This document shows positions 9,318 through 17,636 of a DNA stretch of 55,197 nucleotides, piece after piece; positions within the stretch are counted from its first letter, which is position 1; the number at the start of each line of letters is the position of its first letter. This DNA is from DASSCW01 sp036556695 (GTDB lineage Bacteria; Chloroflexota; Limnocylindria; QHBO01). Under the pieces are notes generated by a model. The model saw only the letters and a program-made list of their open reading frames with translations. It had not been told where the DNA came from and searched no databases. The stretch lies in NCBI GenBank assembly GCA_036556695.1, contig DATBIY010000088.1:1-55197 (forward strand), given 5' to 3'. Position numbers and translations under genes: made by a program.

Positions 9318-9685
9318 GCCGCTTCCAGGCGACGCAGGGCGCGCCGATAGTCCTCGTTGTCGGGCTTCAGGAAGACGGCCATCTCCAGGTGCCGCCTCGC
9401 GCGCCGCACATCGCCCAGCCTGACCTGGGACAGCCCCAGCCCGAAATGCGCATAGTCGGCCAGCGGGTTGGCATCGACCATGGCCTGGAAGGTATCGGCC
9501 GCGCGGTCGTGCGCGCCCTGGTCGTAATAGGCCCGCGCCAGGGCCTCCTGGATGGACGCCTTGCCCGGCTCCAGGGCCAGGCAGCGCTCCAGGAGCGTGG
9601 CTGCCGCGCCGGGATGGTGCTCGGCGAGCAGCCGCGAGCCACGCTGAAAGAGCTCGTACGCCGATTCGCGATCGTCGGGGTCCAT
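9314..9685 (-). CDS. small TPR protein
   Basis: A 123-residue soluble protein made almost wholly of tetratricopeptide repeats (three to four, for example EALARAYYDQGAHDRAADTFQAM), a protein-interaction scaffold. No catalytic domain is visible. An upstream in-frame TTG at 9694 is possible, but the ATG at 9685 sits 9 bases behind a TAGGCT box and is preferred. That box overlaps the stop codon of pncB, so the gene can be transcribed on its own as well as by read-through. Partner unknown. Confidence 0.8.
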   Translation of the reverse strand: MDPDDRESAYELFQRGSRLLAEHHPGAAATLLERCLALEPGKASIQEALARAYYDQGAHDRAADTFQAMVDANPLADYAHFGLGLSQVRLGDVRRARRHLEMAVFLKPDNEDYRRALRRLEAA

Positions 9686-9694
9686 CGGTCTCAA

Positions 9695-9700
9695 AGCCTA
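9695..9700 (-). promoter_or_regulatory. -10 box for TPR gene, overlapping pncB stop
   Basis: TAGGCT on the minus strand, 9 bases before the ATG at 9685; its TAG is the stop codon of pncB. Confidence 0.5.
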
Positions 9701-10735
9701 GGCGTGCAGGTCCACCCGTTCGAGCCGCGGGTTGTCGGTGCGGCCGGGGATTCTCCCCCGCTTGGCGACCGGGCGGCCGTCGATCTCCTTCAGGTCGCCG
9801 GTGAAGTCGATGGGACTGGCGTCGCTGATGGCCGATCCCACCGCGAACGAGTCCACCGGCGCCTGCGCCTCCTTGAAGTAGCCGATGCGCTCCTCGTCCA
9901 GGCCGCCGGAGACCACGATCTTGACGTGCTGGTGGCCGGCATTGTCGAGCCGCGCCCGCACCTCCTTGACCAGGTCAGCGGTCACGCGGCCACGCTCGCT
10001 GGGGGTGTCGAGCCGCACGCCCCACAGGCGCTCACCGAGGGCGTTCGCCACGCGCAGCGACTCCTCGGCCTCATCCTTGAAGGTGTCGACCAGCGCGATG
10101 CGCGGAATCTCCGGCTCGACGTGGCGGTCGAAGGCCTCGACCGCTCGCACCGTGTCGCCGAAGATCAGGATCAGCGCGTGGGCCATGGTGCCCGTCGGCG
10201 ACAGCCCTGCCATGCGCGCGCCGGCGGGGGTCGAAACGCCGATACAGCCGCCGACCACGCTGGCGTAGTCCATCTGGTCGGCCACGCTGGGGTGCACGTG
10301 ACGGGCGCCGAAGCCGATGACCGGGATGGGGTTGGCCACGTCGACGATGCGCCGTGCCGCGGTGGCCCAGCCGGTGCACTGCGAGAGGATGCCGAGGAGC
10401 GCCGTCTCGTACAGGCCGAAGGCCGAGTAGCGCGCCGTGATCCGCATCACGACCTCCTTCGGCGCGATGCGATCGCCGTCGTGCAGGCTCTCGACCACCG
10501 GCTCCGGATCCAGCCGCTTGCCGTTGCCGAGGATCTCGCGCAGGTAGGCCAGCGACTCCTCGGCGCCGCACAGCACGGCATGCTCGCGCGCGAAGATCTC
10601 CATGCTGACCACCGGATCCAGCCGCTCGGCGGCAAGGATGCGCTGAGCGCGATCGAAGTAGATGTCGGCGGTGTCGCCCGACAGCACGTCACTCGCCGGC
10701 TGGAAGCGCGGTCGCGAGGCCTGCGTGCGCGTCAT
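9698..10735 (-). CDS. pncB: nicotinate phosphoribosyltransferase
   Basis: Converts nicotinate and PRPP to nicotinate mononucleotide, the first step of the Preiss-Handler NAD salvage route. The 345 residues carry the family signatures GDTADIYFDRAQ, FGARHVHP, GVSTPAGARMAG with the loop GLSPTGTMAHA, the phosphate-binding VSGGLDEERI, and SFAVGSAIS. The ATG at 10735 overlaps the stop of the upstream membrane protein (ATGA); an upstream in-frame start at 10789 would run 18 codons into that gene and is rejected. Belongs to an operon with glgC and two uncharacterised genes. Confidence 0.93.
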   Translation of the reverse strand: MTRTQASRPRFQPASDVLSGDTADIYFDRAQRILAAERLDPVVSMEIFAREHAVLCGAEESLAYLREILGNGKRLDPEPVVESLHDGDRIAPKEVVMRITARYSAFGLYETALLGILSQCTGWATAARRIVDVANPIPVIGFGARHVHPSVADQMDYASVVGGCIGVSTPAGARMAGLSPTGTMAHALILIFGDTVRAVEAFDRHVEPEIPRIALVDTFKDEAEESLRVANALGERLWGVRLDTPSERGRVTADLVKEVRARLDNAGHQHVKIVVSGGLDEERIGYFKEAQAPVDSFAVGSAISDASPIDFTGDLKEIDGRPVAKRGRIPGRTDNPRLERVDLHA

Positions 10736-12720
10736 GGGCCAGCAGTGTACCGGGCAGACCGCGCGGTGCCACGGCGACGGGCCAGCCACGCCATGCCCAC
10801 CACCAGTGCAACCACCACGGCGATGAGCGATGCCAGCCTGATCAGGCCGTCGCGGCCGGCCTGCTGCAGCCGATCCAGGGCACTCTGCACCAGCTCGCGC
10901 GCGCCAACCAGGTCGCCCTCCGCGAACGCAAGCCGTGCGTCGTCGAGCATAGCTCCAGCGTCCTCCTGGCCAAGCAGGCCAACCTGGTCGACCGGTGAGC
11001 GAGACGCGGCCGCGAGCCGGCGAGCCTCGGCGTAGCCACGGACCACCTCACGCTCGGCGTCGAGCTCGGCGCGGGCGGCGCTGGTGCCGCCGCTGGTCCG
11101 GTACTCGTCACGCAGCCGCTGCGGCGCCTGGAGTCCCGCGGCCTCCATTTCGGTGAGCAGCGCCTCACGATCCGCCAGCCAGCTGGTCGCCTCGGCGATC
11201 GCAGCCCGGGCATCGTCGAAGCGCCACCCGGCCAGCGCCAGGCGCACCGGATCGGGCAGCCCCCAGTCGCCGGCCAGGATCCTCAGCTCGTCCGCCGCCT
11301 GTCGCGCGAGGCTGCGTGCTGGGAGCAGCTCCGCGGATGCGGGATCCAGGACCCAGTCGCGGAAGACATTCGCCACGTCGGCGTCACTCACCGCGGCCAG
11401 CTGGTCCAGGAGGTGCCGCGAGTCGGCCGCCACGCTGGGAAGGCCGCTGTTCGGTGGGAGTGCGGCATCGGCCGGCGCGTAGCCGTCCAGCCCCGCCGCG
11501 AAGCGCTGCCAGACCTGGCGGACCGCATCCGGCCCTACGGCCTCTTCCAGCCGATCAGCGACCAGCCAGGCCGCTGCGTGGGCGTAGCGGTCCTGCCGCG
11601 CGCTGGAGGGGCCGGCGCCCCAGCTGGCCAGCGGGAAGGCGGCGTCGTCCAGGCTCTTCGCCAGGGTGGCCGGATCGAAGGGCCGCTCGAGATCGAGCTC
11701 GCCGGCAACGTGCGCGGCCGCGGACGAGGCGAATCCCTCGCGGATCCAGCGGTCGGAGGCGACGGCCGGCGTCAGCCAGGCGTGGGCCAGCTGGTGGACC
11801 ATGGTGAACGGCGGCTCGTCGAAGCCCACCGCGATGTCGGACCCGGCCGGCGTAGGCTCGCTCAGCTCGCCGGCGGACGACGGCAGGGATTCGACCAGCA
11901 CCAGGCCTCCGCCGCCCTCGATGCCACCCGCCGGCAGGTCGAGGCCAAGGTAGTCCTGCAGCAGCGGCAGGGCCTCCGCCGCCAGGTCGGCGGTGCGGCG
12001 ACCCCAGGCCCTGTCATCCGACCACGAGCGCACCTGGATCTCCAGTGGCTGCCCGTCCAGCTCCACGCGGCGGGTCACCGTGGCGTAGATCGCGGCCTGC
12101 GTGGCGGTGAGCAGGCTCAGCCAGCGCGTGGGGTCCTCGATGGTGCCGCTGCTCAGCACCCAGCGGTCGCCCTGCCGGCTGGCATCCAGCGTGTCGCCGT
12201 CCAGCTGCACCTCGAAGTCCCGCGGCACCGTCACCTGGACCTTGCCCTGTGTCCCGAAGCTCCACACCGGGAACAGCACCACCGAGGGGCGGATCCGGAC
12301 GTCAGGGCTCGCGCCATCGGGCAGGGTGTAGCGCAGGGTGAACTCCACCGTCTCCCGGAAGCGGACCCCGTGGCGTGGCCGCACGCCGGCCACGGTGAGA
12401 TCGCCGGCGCGGTCGATCGACACCCGCAGCCGCCCGCGACGATCGTTGGCACGGACGTCGCGCGCTCCCTCGTGGATCGCCAGGTCGATGACCTCGAACA
12501 CGCTGAAGCGGTCAGGAGGGTTCGGGGTAGTGTTGCGGAAGGTGACGTGCAAGCTGACCGCCACCGCCTCGTCGGCGGGTCGCACAGTATAGGTGGCATC
12601 GGTCACGAGCCGGTAGTCGGCCGCCCGGACAGGACCAATTCCAGGCGGCAGCAGGGCACCCGCCGCCAGCATGCAGGCCGCGCCGATCGCCGCCAGCACA
12701 CCACGCGTGGCCAACCGCAT
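10732..12720 (-). CDS. secreted membrane-anchored protein with degenerate M1-like metallopeptidase core
   Basis: A 662-residue protein with signal peptide (1-33), an N-terminal beta-rich region, a central gluzincin-like segment, a helical C-terminal region and a transmembrane helix near 630-652 followed by RRR. The zinc motif expected as HExxH reads HQLAH (309-313), so the catalytic Glu is replaced by Gln310. A downstream WIREGFAS (Glu328 as third ligand) matches the M1 pattern with shorter spacing. It may bind zinc but should be poorly active or inactive, suggesting a structural or binding role on the outer face. Start overlaps the YbjN-like stop (TGATG) and its stop overlaps pncB. Function unknown. 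Confidence 0.75.
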   Translation of the reverse strand: MRLATRGVLAAIGAACMLAAGALLPPGIGPVRAADYRLVTDATYTVRPADEAVAVSLHVTFRNTTPNPPDRFSVFEVIDLAIHEGARDVRANDRRGRLRVSIDRAGDLTVAGVRPRHGVRFRETVEFTLRYTLPDGASPDVRIRPSVVLFPVWSFGTQGKVQVTVPRDFEVQLDGDTLDASRQGDRWVLSSGTIEDPTRWLSLLTATQAAIYATVTRRVELDGQPLEIQVRSWSDDRAWGRRTADLAAEALPLLQDYLGLDLPAGGIEGGGGLVLVESLPSSAGELSEPTPAGSDIAVGFDEPPFTMVHQLAHAWLTPAVASDRWIREGFASSAAAHVAGELDLERPFDPATLAKSLDDAAFPLASWGAGPSSARQDRYAHAAAWLVADRLEEAVGPDAVRQVWQRFAAGLDGYAPADAALPPNSGLPSVAADSRHLLDQLAAVSDADVANVFRDWVLDPASAELLPARSLARQAADELRILAGDWGLPDPVRLALAGWRFDDARAAIAEATSWLADREALLTEMEAAGLQAPQRLRDEYRTSGGTSAARAELDAEREVVRGYAEARRLAAASRSPVDQVGLLGQEDAGAMLDDARLAFAEGDLVGARELVQSALDRLQQAGRDGLIRLASLIAVVVALVVGMAWLARRRGTARSARYTAGP

Positions 12721-13322
12721 CAGCGACGATCGCCGAACAGGCGGTTGAGCAGGCCGCGTCGCGGCGGGCGCGGCGGCGGTGGCGCCCAGGCGGGCATCAC
12801 GCCCTCGACCTCAGCCCGGTAGCGCTCCAGCAGCGCCGGATTGCGGGCCCGGCGGTCGCTCCAGTCGGGCAGCTGGCCGCGATCTGCGACCGCCGTCGCC
12901 GTCTCCTCCAGCATGCGGTCGGCCACCACGGTGAGCCGCACCAGGCCGCGTCCCAGCTCGTGCAGCCCGGTCTCGGCGGGCGACAGCGCCGCAGGAGGGA
13001 GCTCGGTCATGAGCATCGGCCGGTCGTCATCGGTGACTGCGAACTTGACCATCGGCTGCTCGAAGTTCGTGCGGAGCATGGCGAGCAGCACGCGCCGGGG
13101 GACCTCCATCGCCTCGGGACCATAGTAGGCCCACAGCGAGAGACCAACGCCGTCGACCCAGGCGACCGTGACCCGCAGGTCGAAGCGGCGCTCTCCGTCC
13201 AGCACCACGTCACGGCTCATCGCGGGCGCGCCGGGCTCGCCGCTGCCGTCAACCACCTCGACACCCAACTGGGCAAGCCACGCGTCGAGTGGCGGTGCTG
13301 CCGGCGCCGTCGCCGCGACCAT
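12720..13322 (-). CDS. YbjN/CesT-fold-like protein
   Basis: A 200-residue protein of uncertain role. Residues about 25-135 resemble the YbjN or type III chaperone-like alpha/beta sandwich: alternating strands (FDLRVTVAWVDG, LSLWAYYG), a helix (RRVLLAMLRTNFEQ), then PMVKFAVTDDDRPMLMTELP and a closing helix. The C-terminus has a Pro-rich stretch and a basic end (RRGLLNRLFGDRR). No signal peptide. It lies 4 bases after glgC and overlaps the start of the degenerate peptidase gene, so it is probably co-translated with both. The fold assignment is by pattern only. Confidence 0.6.
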   Translation of the reverse strand: MVAATAPAAPPLDAWLAQLGVEVVDGSGEPGAPAMSRDVVLDGERRFDLRVTVAWVDGVGLSLWAYYGPEAMEVPRRVLLAMLRTNFEQPMVKFAVTDDDRPMLMTELPPAALSPAETGLHELGRGLVRLTVVADRMLEETATAVADRGQLPDWSDRRARNPALLERYRAEVEGVMPAWAPPPPRPPRRGLLNRLFGDRR

Positions 13323-13326
13323 GCGC

Positions 13327-14586
13327 TCAGCCAGCGGAGCGCACCGTCTCGCCGGAGCGGATCACGCGCCGCCGCGCGAAGTCCGCGGGAACCACGCCAG
13401 GGTCGATCCGGCAGTTGCGACCGACGCTCAGGCGCGGCGGCACTACCGCCCGCTTGCCGATCAGGGTGATGCCGGCGTAGAGCCGCTCCGGCTCCTCGCG
13501 GTTCGGCCGCAGGTCGTCGCCGACGCCGATGCGGCTGCCCGCACCGATGGTGCAGTCCTTGTCGATGATGGCGCGGTCGACCTGCGCGCCATCGCCAATC
13601 ACCGTGTCGAACATCACGATCGAGTCGCGGACCACGGCGTCGGCGCCCACCCGCACGCCTGGCGAAAGGATGCTGTGCTCGACCGTGCCGTCGATCACGC
13701 AGCCATGGCTGACCATGCTGCGGCTCACCCTGGCCTCGGGACCAATGCGCGCCGGCGGCCGCTCCTCGCTGCGCGTGTACACCAGCCAGCCAAGGTCGTT
13801 CAGCTCGATCTCCGGGCGATCGCTGAGCAGGTCCAGGCTCGTCCGCCAGTACGCCTCCACCGTGCCGACGTCCTGCCAGTAGCCCTTGAACTCGTAGGCG
13901 TATACGCGACGCTGGGCGTCCACCATCCAGGGCAACACGTCCCGTCCGAAGTCGACCAGGTCCGGCGACAGCACCTGGCGCAGCGCCTCCCAGCTGAAGA
14001 CGTAGACACCCATGCTGACCAGGTTGCTGGTCGGGTTGGGCGGCTTCTCGACGAAGGCGGTCACCCGCCCGTCGGCGTCCGTCTCCAGGATGCCGAAGCG
14101 GTGCGCCTCCTCCAGCGGGACGGTGCGCACCGCGCAGGTCACCTCGGCTGCCTTGGCACGATGCGTCTCGATGAAGGGGCGGTAGTCCATCTTGTAGACG
14201 TGATCGCCGGCCAGCACCATCACCAGCTCCGGCTTGCGGTCGCTGATGAACTCCAGGTTCTGGAGCACGGCATCCGCCGTACCGCGGTACCAGTCGCGCG
14301 TCCGTCCGCGGCCGATATAGGGCTGCAGCAGCGCGACCCCGCCGTGGCTGCGGTCCAGGTCCCAGGGCCGGCCGACGCCGATGTGGTCGATCAGCGAGCG
14401 CGGCGCGTACTGCGTCAGCACCGCCACGTCGGTGAGCCCCGAGTTCACCGCGTTCGACAGCGCGAAATCGATGATCCGGTACTTGCCGCCGAACGGCACG
14501 CCCGGCTTGGCACGCACCTGCGACAGCACCGATAGCCGCTCACCCTCACCCCCGGCCAGAATCAAGGTCAGGACCGATGCGACCAC
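13327..14586 (-). CDS. glgC: glucose-1-phosphate adenylyltransferase
   Basis: Makes ADP-glucose from glucose-1-phosphate and ATP, the committed step of bacterial glycogen synthesis. The 419 residues show the nucleotide-binding GGEGERL, RAKPGVPFGGKYRIIDF, the catalytic LAGDHVYKMDY, FVEKP and GYWQDVGT, then a C-terminal left-handed beta-helix of hexapeptide repeats (RVGADAVVRDS, VIGDGAQVDRA). Start is GTG; a GAGAAT box at 14594-14599 lies 7 bases upstream, so it may be leaderless. First gene of a four-gene overlapping operon ending with pncB. The usual neighbours glgA and glgB are not in this window. Confidence 0.96.
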   Translation of the reverse strand: MVASVLTLILAGGEGERLSVLSQVRAKPGVPFGGKYRIIDFALSNAVNSGLTDVAVLTQYAPRSLIDHIGVGRPWDLDRSHGGVALLQPYIGRGRTRDWYRGTADAVLQNLEFISDRKPELVMVLAGDHVYKMDYRPFIETHRAKAAEVTCAVRTVPLEEAHRFGILETDADGRVTAFVEKPPNPTSNLVSMGVYVFSWEALRQVLSPDLVDFGRDVLPWMVDAQRRVYAYEFKGYWQDVGTVEAYWRTSLDLLSDRPEIELNDLGWLVYTRSEERPPARIGPEARVSRSMVSHGCVIDGTVEHSILSPGVRVGADAVVRDSIVMFDTVIGDGAQVDRAIIDKDCTIGAGSRIGVGDDLRPNREEPERLYAGITLIGKRAVVPPRLSVGRNCRIDPGVVPADFARRRVIRSGETVRSAG

Positions 14587-14608
14587 GAGGGCGATTCTCG
14601 CACGTGCC

Positions 14609-14636
14609 AGTTGGCCACCGTTCGCGGTGGCCAGCT
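14609..14636 (-). terminator. 12-bp stem-loop terminator after PBP gene
   Basis: Arms 14609-14620 and 14625-14636 pair over 12 bases (one G-T) around a four-base loop (TTCG on the plus strand). It lies 10 bases beyond the PBP1A stop and before glgC. No T-run follows on the minus strand. Confidence 0.6.
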
Positions 14637-14646
14637 GTGGTGCCGC

Positions 14647-17445
14647 TCAGCGGTGTCGTGCGCGGCGGCGGATCAGCGGCAGCAGCCATGCGGCGCCGGA
14701 CAGCAGGAAGGCGGGCAGCAGGACCGCCACCTCGGTGGCGCCGGTAGTCGCTGCCCGGGCGCGATCCCCATCAAGCTCGATTGACGGCTGGAGCGAGCAC
14801 TTGTCGGGGTTGCCGTGGCATGGCTTGCTGGGATGGGGGCGGCCGCTGGGATCAGGCTTGCCACTCTGCCCCGGCGACTCGGACGGCGGAGGCGTGCGGA
14901 TGATGTGCCCGCAGACCGCCGGGAAGCCGGAGTTGCCGAGCACCGGCGCGATGGCCAGCCGGTAGTCCGGGTTCTCCTTCAGCTCGGTCGGGTCGCCGAT
15001 CGCGCCGTACTGGCGGTTCACTGCCCGATCGGCCCAGTCCTGTGCCGAGTCGATCCACGCCTGCGGCCGGCGGCTGTCCTGGCGGATCGCCTGGACGATG
15101 TCCAGGCAGCCCTGGCTGTGCAGGTTGTCGGGTGGCGGCACGGTGCCCTCCAGGAACGGGATCTCGCGCGTCTGGCTGCAGGCGCCGCTGGCCGCCATGC
15201 CGCTGAACCTGCAGACCGTCTCCATGGTCACGCCCTCGGGTTGCGGGAAATCGGAGTTTGGCACCGGGGTCCTGCCGTTCCAGTCCCACTCGCGGTTCAG
15301 GGCAATTGCCATGAAGTCGTGCCACAGGTACAGCGGTCCATCGGCGCTGAACAGGCCCTGGCCGAGCGCGTTCGACAGCGGTTCCTGGTTGCTGTTGCCC
15401 ATCCACACCCCGGTCACCAGGCTGCCCGGCACGTAGCCGAAGCCGGAAACATCGCGGAAGTCGTTGGTGGTGCCCGTCTTGAAGCCAGCGTGGCGGCGCA
15501 CGCCGTCCTGGTCGCGCAGCTCGGCGCGCGAGCCCCACAGCACGTTGGTCTCCGGGTTGGTGTTGCCCTCAAGGATCCAGTGCGTGAGAAAGGCCTCGCC
15601 CCTGGTCATCGGCCTGGCCTGCTTCGGCCCGTCATCCTCCAGGGAGTAGATGATCCGGCCATCGCGGTCGCGGATCTCGCGGATGGTGGTCGGCTGGTGG
15701 AGCACGCCCTGCTGTGCGAAGACGCCGTAGGCGCCGGTCATGTTGGTCAGGTTCACGGGCACCGATCCAAGTGCCAGCGACAGCCCGGGATCCTGCGCCA
15801 GGATGTAGTCCTTGCTGGCGATGCCCATCGATTCGGCGAATGCCGCCGTCTCGTTGATGCCGACCAGGTACTGCATCATCACCGACGGCACGTTGAGTGA
15901 GTAGCGCAGCGCGTCGACGGCCAGCAGCGGGCCGTGATCCTTGATGTCGGCGTTGGTCGGGATGTAGCTCGTCTCGCGATCGGCGCCGAACTGGGTAACG
16001 GCGTCGACGAAGAAGGTGGCCGGCGTGGCCTCCCGCGCGCGGAAGGCGGACGAGTAGACGATGGGCTTGAAGGCCGATCCGGGCTGCCGCACCGAGAGGC
16101 CGGCCACGTCGAACTGGCCCCTCACCCGCTTGTCTTTGCGGTTGTAGTAGTCAACGCTGCCGACGTAGGCCACGATCTCTCCGGTCTCGGAGTTGATGGC
16201 CACCAGCGCACCGTTGTGCACGTTCTTGTCGGCCAGCGCCTGGACCCAGGTGGATACCTGCTCGTGGGCGACCTGCTGCAGGTCGTAGTCCAGGGTGGTG
16301 GTGATTCGATAGCCGCCTGTGCGAACCGCCTCCGCCGGGTTGGGCACGCCCATCGCCGCCAGGATGGCCTCGGCCTCGCGCTGCACCCGGAAGCTGAAGT
16401 GCGGCTCGCGAAGCACCGAGGTGATGCGAGAAGGCTTCATGTCGGCCCAGGTGGTGCGCCGTGCCTGGCGCTCCTGCTTGGGGGTGATGTACCCGTCGCG
16501 CAGCATGGCCTGCAGCACCTGGTTGCGGCGCGCGATGGCGCGGTCAGGTCCCTGGTCGTTGATGTACGGGTCGTAGACCGATGGCAGCTGCGGCAGCCCG
16601 GCCAGGAAGGCCGCCTGCGAAAGCGAAAGCTCGTTGAGATCCTCGATGCCGAAATAGTTGGCCGCGGCGGCCTTGATGCCGTACGAGCCGTTGCCGTAGA
16701 AGATCAGGTTGAGGTAGGTCTCCAGGATGCGTTCCTTGCCCGCGCGTCCGGGGTAGGCATCGGTCAGCTTCTTGGCCATGACCGCTTCCTGGATCTTGTC
16801 CACGAACTTGCGGTCCGACTCCAGGAAGGTGAGGCGCGGCGGCTGGCAAATCTCGTGTTCCTGTTCCTGCTCCGCCTCGTCCACCTCCGGGTCCAGCTCG
16901 GCCGATGGCGCCGCGGACCCGGCAGGCGAGGCGGCCGCCTCCTCGGCCAGCTTGATAGAGCCGGCGTACTTGATCACCTGCTGGGTGATGGTCGATGCGC
17001 CTTGCACGATGGAACCGGCCTCATAGTTGGCCAGCGCCGCGCGGACGATGGCCGGGTAGTCGACGCCATCGTTCTCCCAGAACGTCCTGTCTTCGGCGGC
17101 GACAGCCGCGTTGACGATGTTGTCCGGCACCTCGTCGAAGTGCACCTGCTCGCGGTTCTGGCACTCGAAGCGCGCGAGCAGCTGCTTGCCAGTGCGGTCG
17201 TAGACGTAGGTCGAGGCGGGCAGCTGGATGTCATCCAGCAGGTGTCCATCCGGCAGGCTGGAGTAGATGGCGCCGTACAGTGCAATGCCGCCGCCGGCGG
17301 TCCCGCCCACGGTGGCGACGACGCCCAGGCCGAAGAGGCCCAGCAGAACGACGAAGGCGGACACCATCCCGCGCCGCGGCGCGCGGCCGCGCGTGGTGCG
17401 GCGCACCATCAGTCGATGGCGGCGCCGCTGCATGGCTGGATGCAT
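14647..17445 (-). CDS. class A penicillin-binding protein (glycosyltransferase/transpeptidase)
   Basis: Bifunctional peptidoglycan synthase, 932 residues. Basic N-terminus, transmembrane helix about 28-60, GT51 domain (catalytic Glu118 in AAEDRTF; GASTITQQ; Glu220 in KIQEAVMAKKL), then transpeptidase with SxxK at Ser457-Lys460, SLN at 516-518 and KTGT from Lys656. Two oddities. An acidic, Ala/Pro-rich insert (about 164-200) interrupts the GT51 domain between TITQQ and the KIQE helix. A Ser/Pro-rich tail ends in a second hydrophobic span and RRRARHR, giving a C-terminal membrane anchor. A TACCGT box 8 bases upstream suggests a leaderless transcript. Function is firm. Confidence 0.94.
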   Translation of the reverse strand: MHPAMQRRRHRLMVRRTTRGRAPRRGMVSAFVVLLGLFGLGVVATVGGTAGGGIALYGAIYSSLPDGHLLDDIQLPASTYVYDRTGKQLLARFECQNREQVHFDEVPDNIVNAAVAAEDRTFWENDGVDYPAIVRAALANYEAGSIVQGASTITQQVIKYAGSIKLAEEAAASPAGSAAPSAELDPEVDEAEQEQEHEICQPPRLTFLESDRKFVDKIQEAVMAKKLTDAYPGRAGKERILETYLNLIFYGNGSYGIKAAAANYFGIEDLNELSLSQAAFLAGLPQLPSVYDPYINDQGPDRAIARRNQVLQAMLRDGYITPKQERQARRTTWADMKPSRITSVLREPHFSFRVQREAEAILAAMGVPNPAEAVRTGGYRITTTLDYDLQQVAHEQVSTWVQALADKNVHNGALVAINSETGEIVAYVGSVDYYNRKDKRVRGQFDVAGLSVRQPGSAFKPIVYSSAFRAREATPATFFVDAVTQFGADRETSYIPTNADIKDHGPLLAVDALRYSLNVPSVMMQYLVGINETAAFAESMGIASKDYILAQDPGLSLALGSVPVNLTNMTGAYGVFAQQGVLHQPTTIREIRDRDGRIIYSLEDDGPKQARPMTRGEAFLTHWILEGNTNPETNVLWGSRAELRDQDGVRRHAGFKTGTTNDFRDVSGFGYVPGSLVTGVWMGNSNQEPLSNALGQGLFSADGPLYLWHDFMAIALNREWDWNGRTPVPNSDFPQPEGVTMETVCRFSGMAASGACSQTREIPFLEGTVPPPDNLHSQGCLDIVQAIRQDSRRPQAWIDSAQDWADRAVNRQYGAIGDPTELKENPDYRLAIAPVLGNSGFPAVCGHIIRTPPPSESPGQSGKPDPSGRPHPSKPCHGNPDKCSLQPSIELDGDRARAATTGATEVAVLLPAFLLSGAAWLLPLIRRRARHR

Positions 17446-17453
17446 CGCGGCCT

Positions 17454-17459
17454 ACGGTA
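17454..17459 (-). promoter_or_regulatory. candidate leaderless -10 box for PBP gene
   Basis: TACCGT on the minus strand, 8 bases before the ATG at 17445. A weak match to TATAAT that still fits TANNNT. I see no other structure in the rest of the 191-base gap to 17636. Confidence 0.4.
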
Positions 17460-17636
17460 CCCGATGCATGGTGCCCGGTCGAATGCGCATCGACCTCATG
17501 GACGTAGCACCTCCCGTGCCTGTGGCAGTTGTCGCGCAGCCTGGATCACGGGATCGGCGGTCGAAAGGGGGCGTGGGCGGCGCGCGGGCGAGCGTCGCGC
17601 GGCCGCGAGCGTGCGGGCCGCCATCGGCCCATCAAC

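Noticed and set aside
9389..12822. Long open frames on the plus strand opposite pncB and the degenerate peptidase
   Set aside because: They have no family motifs and mirror the minus-strand genes; at this GC content antisense frames are long by chance.
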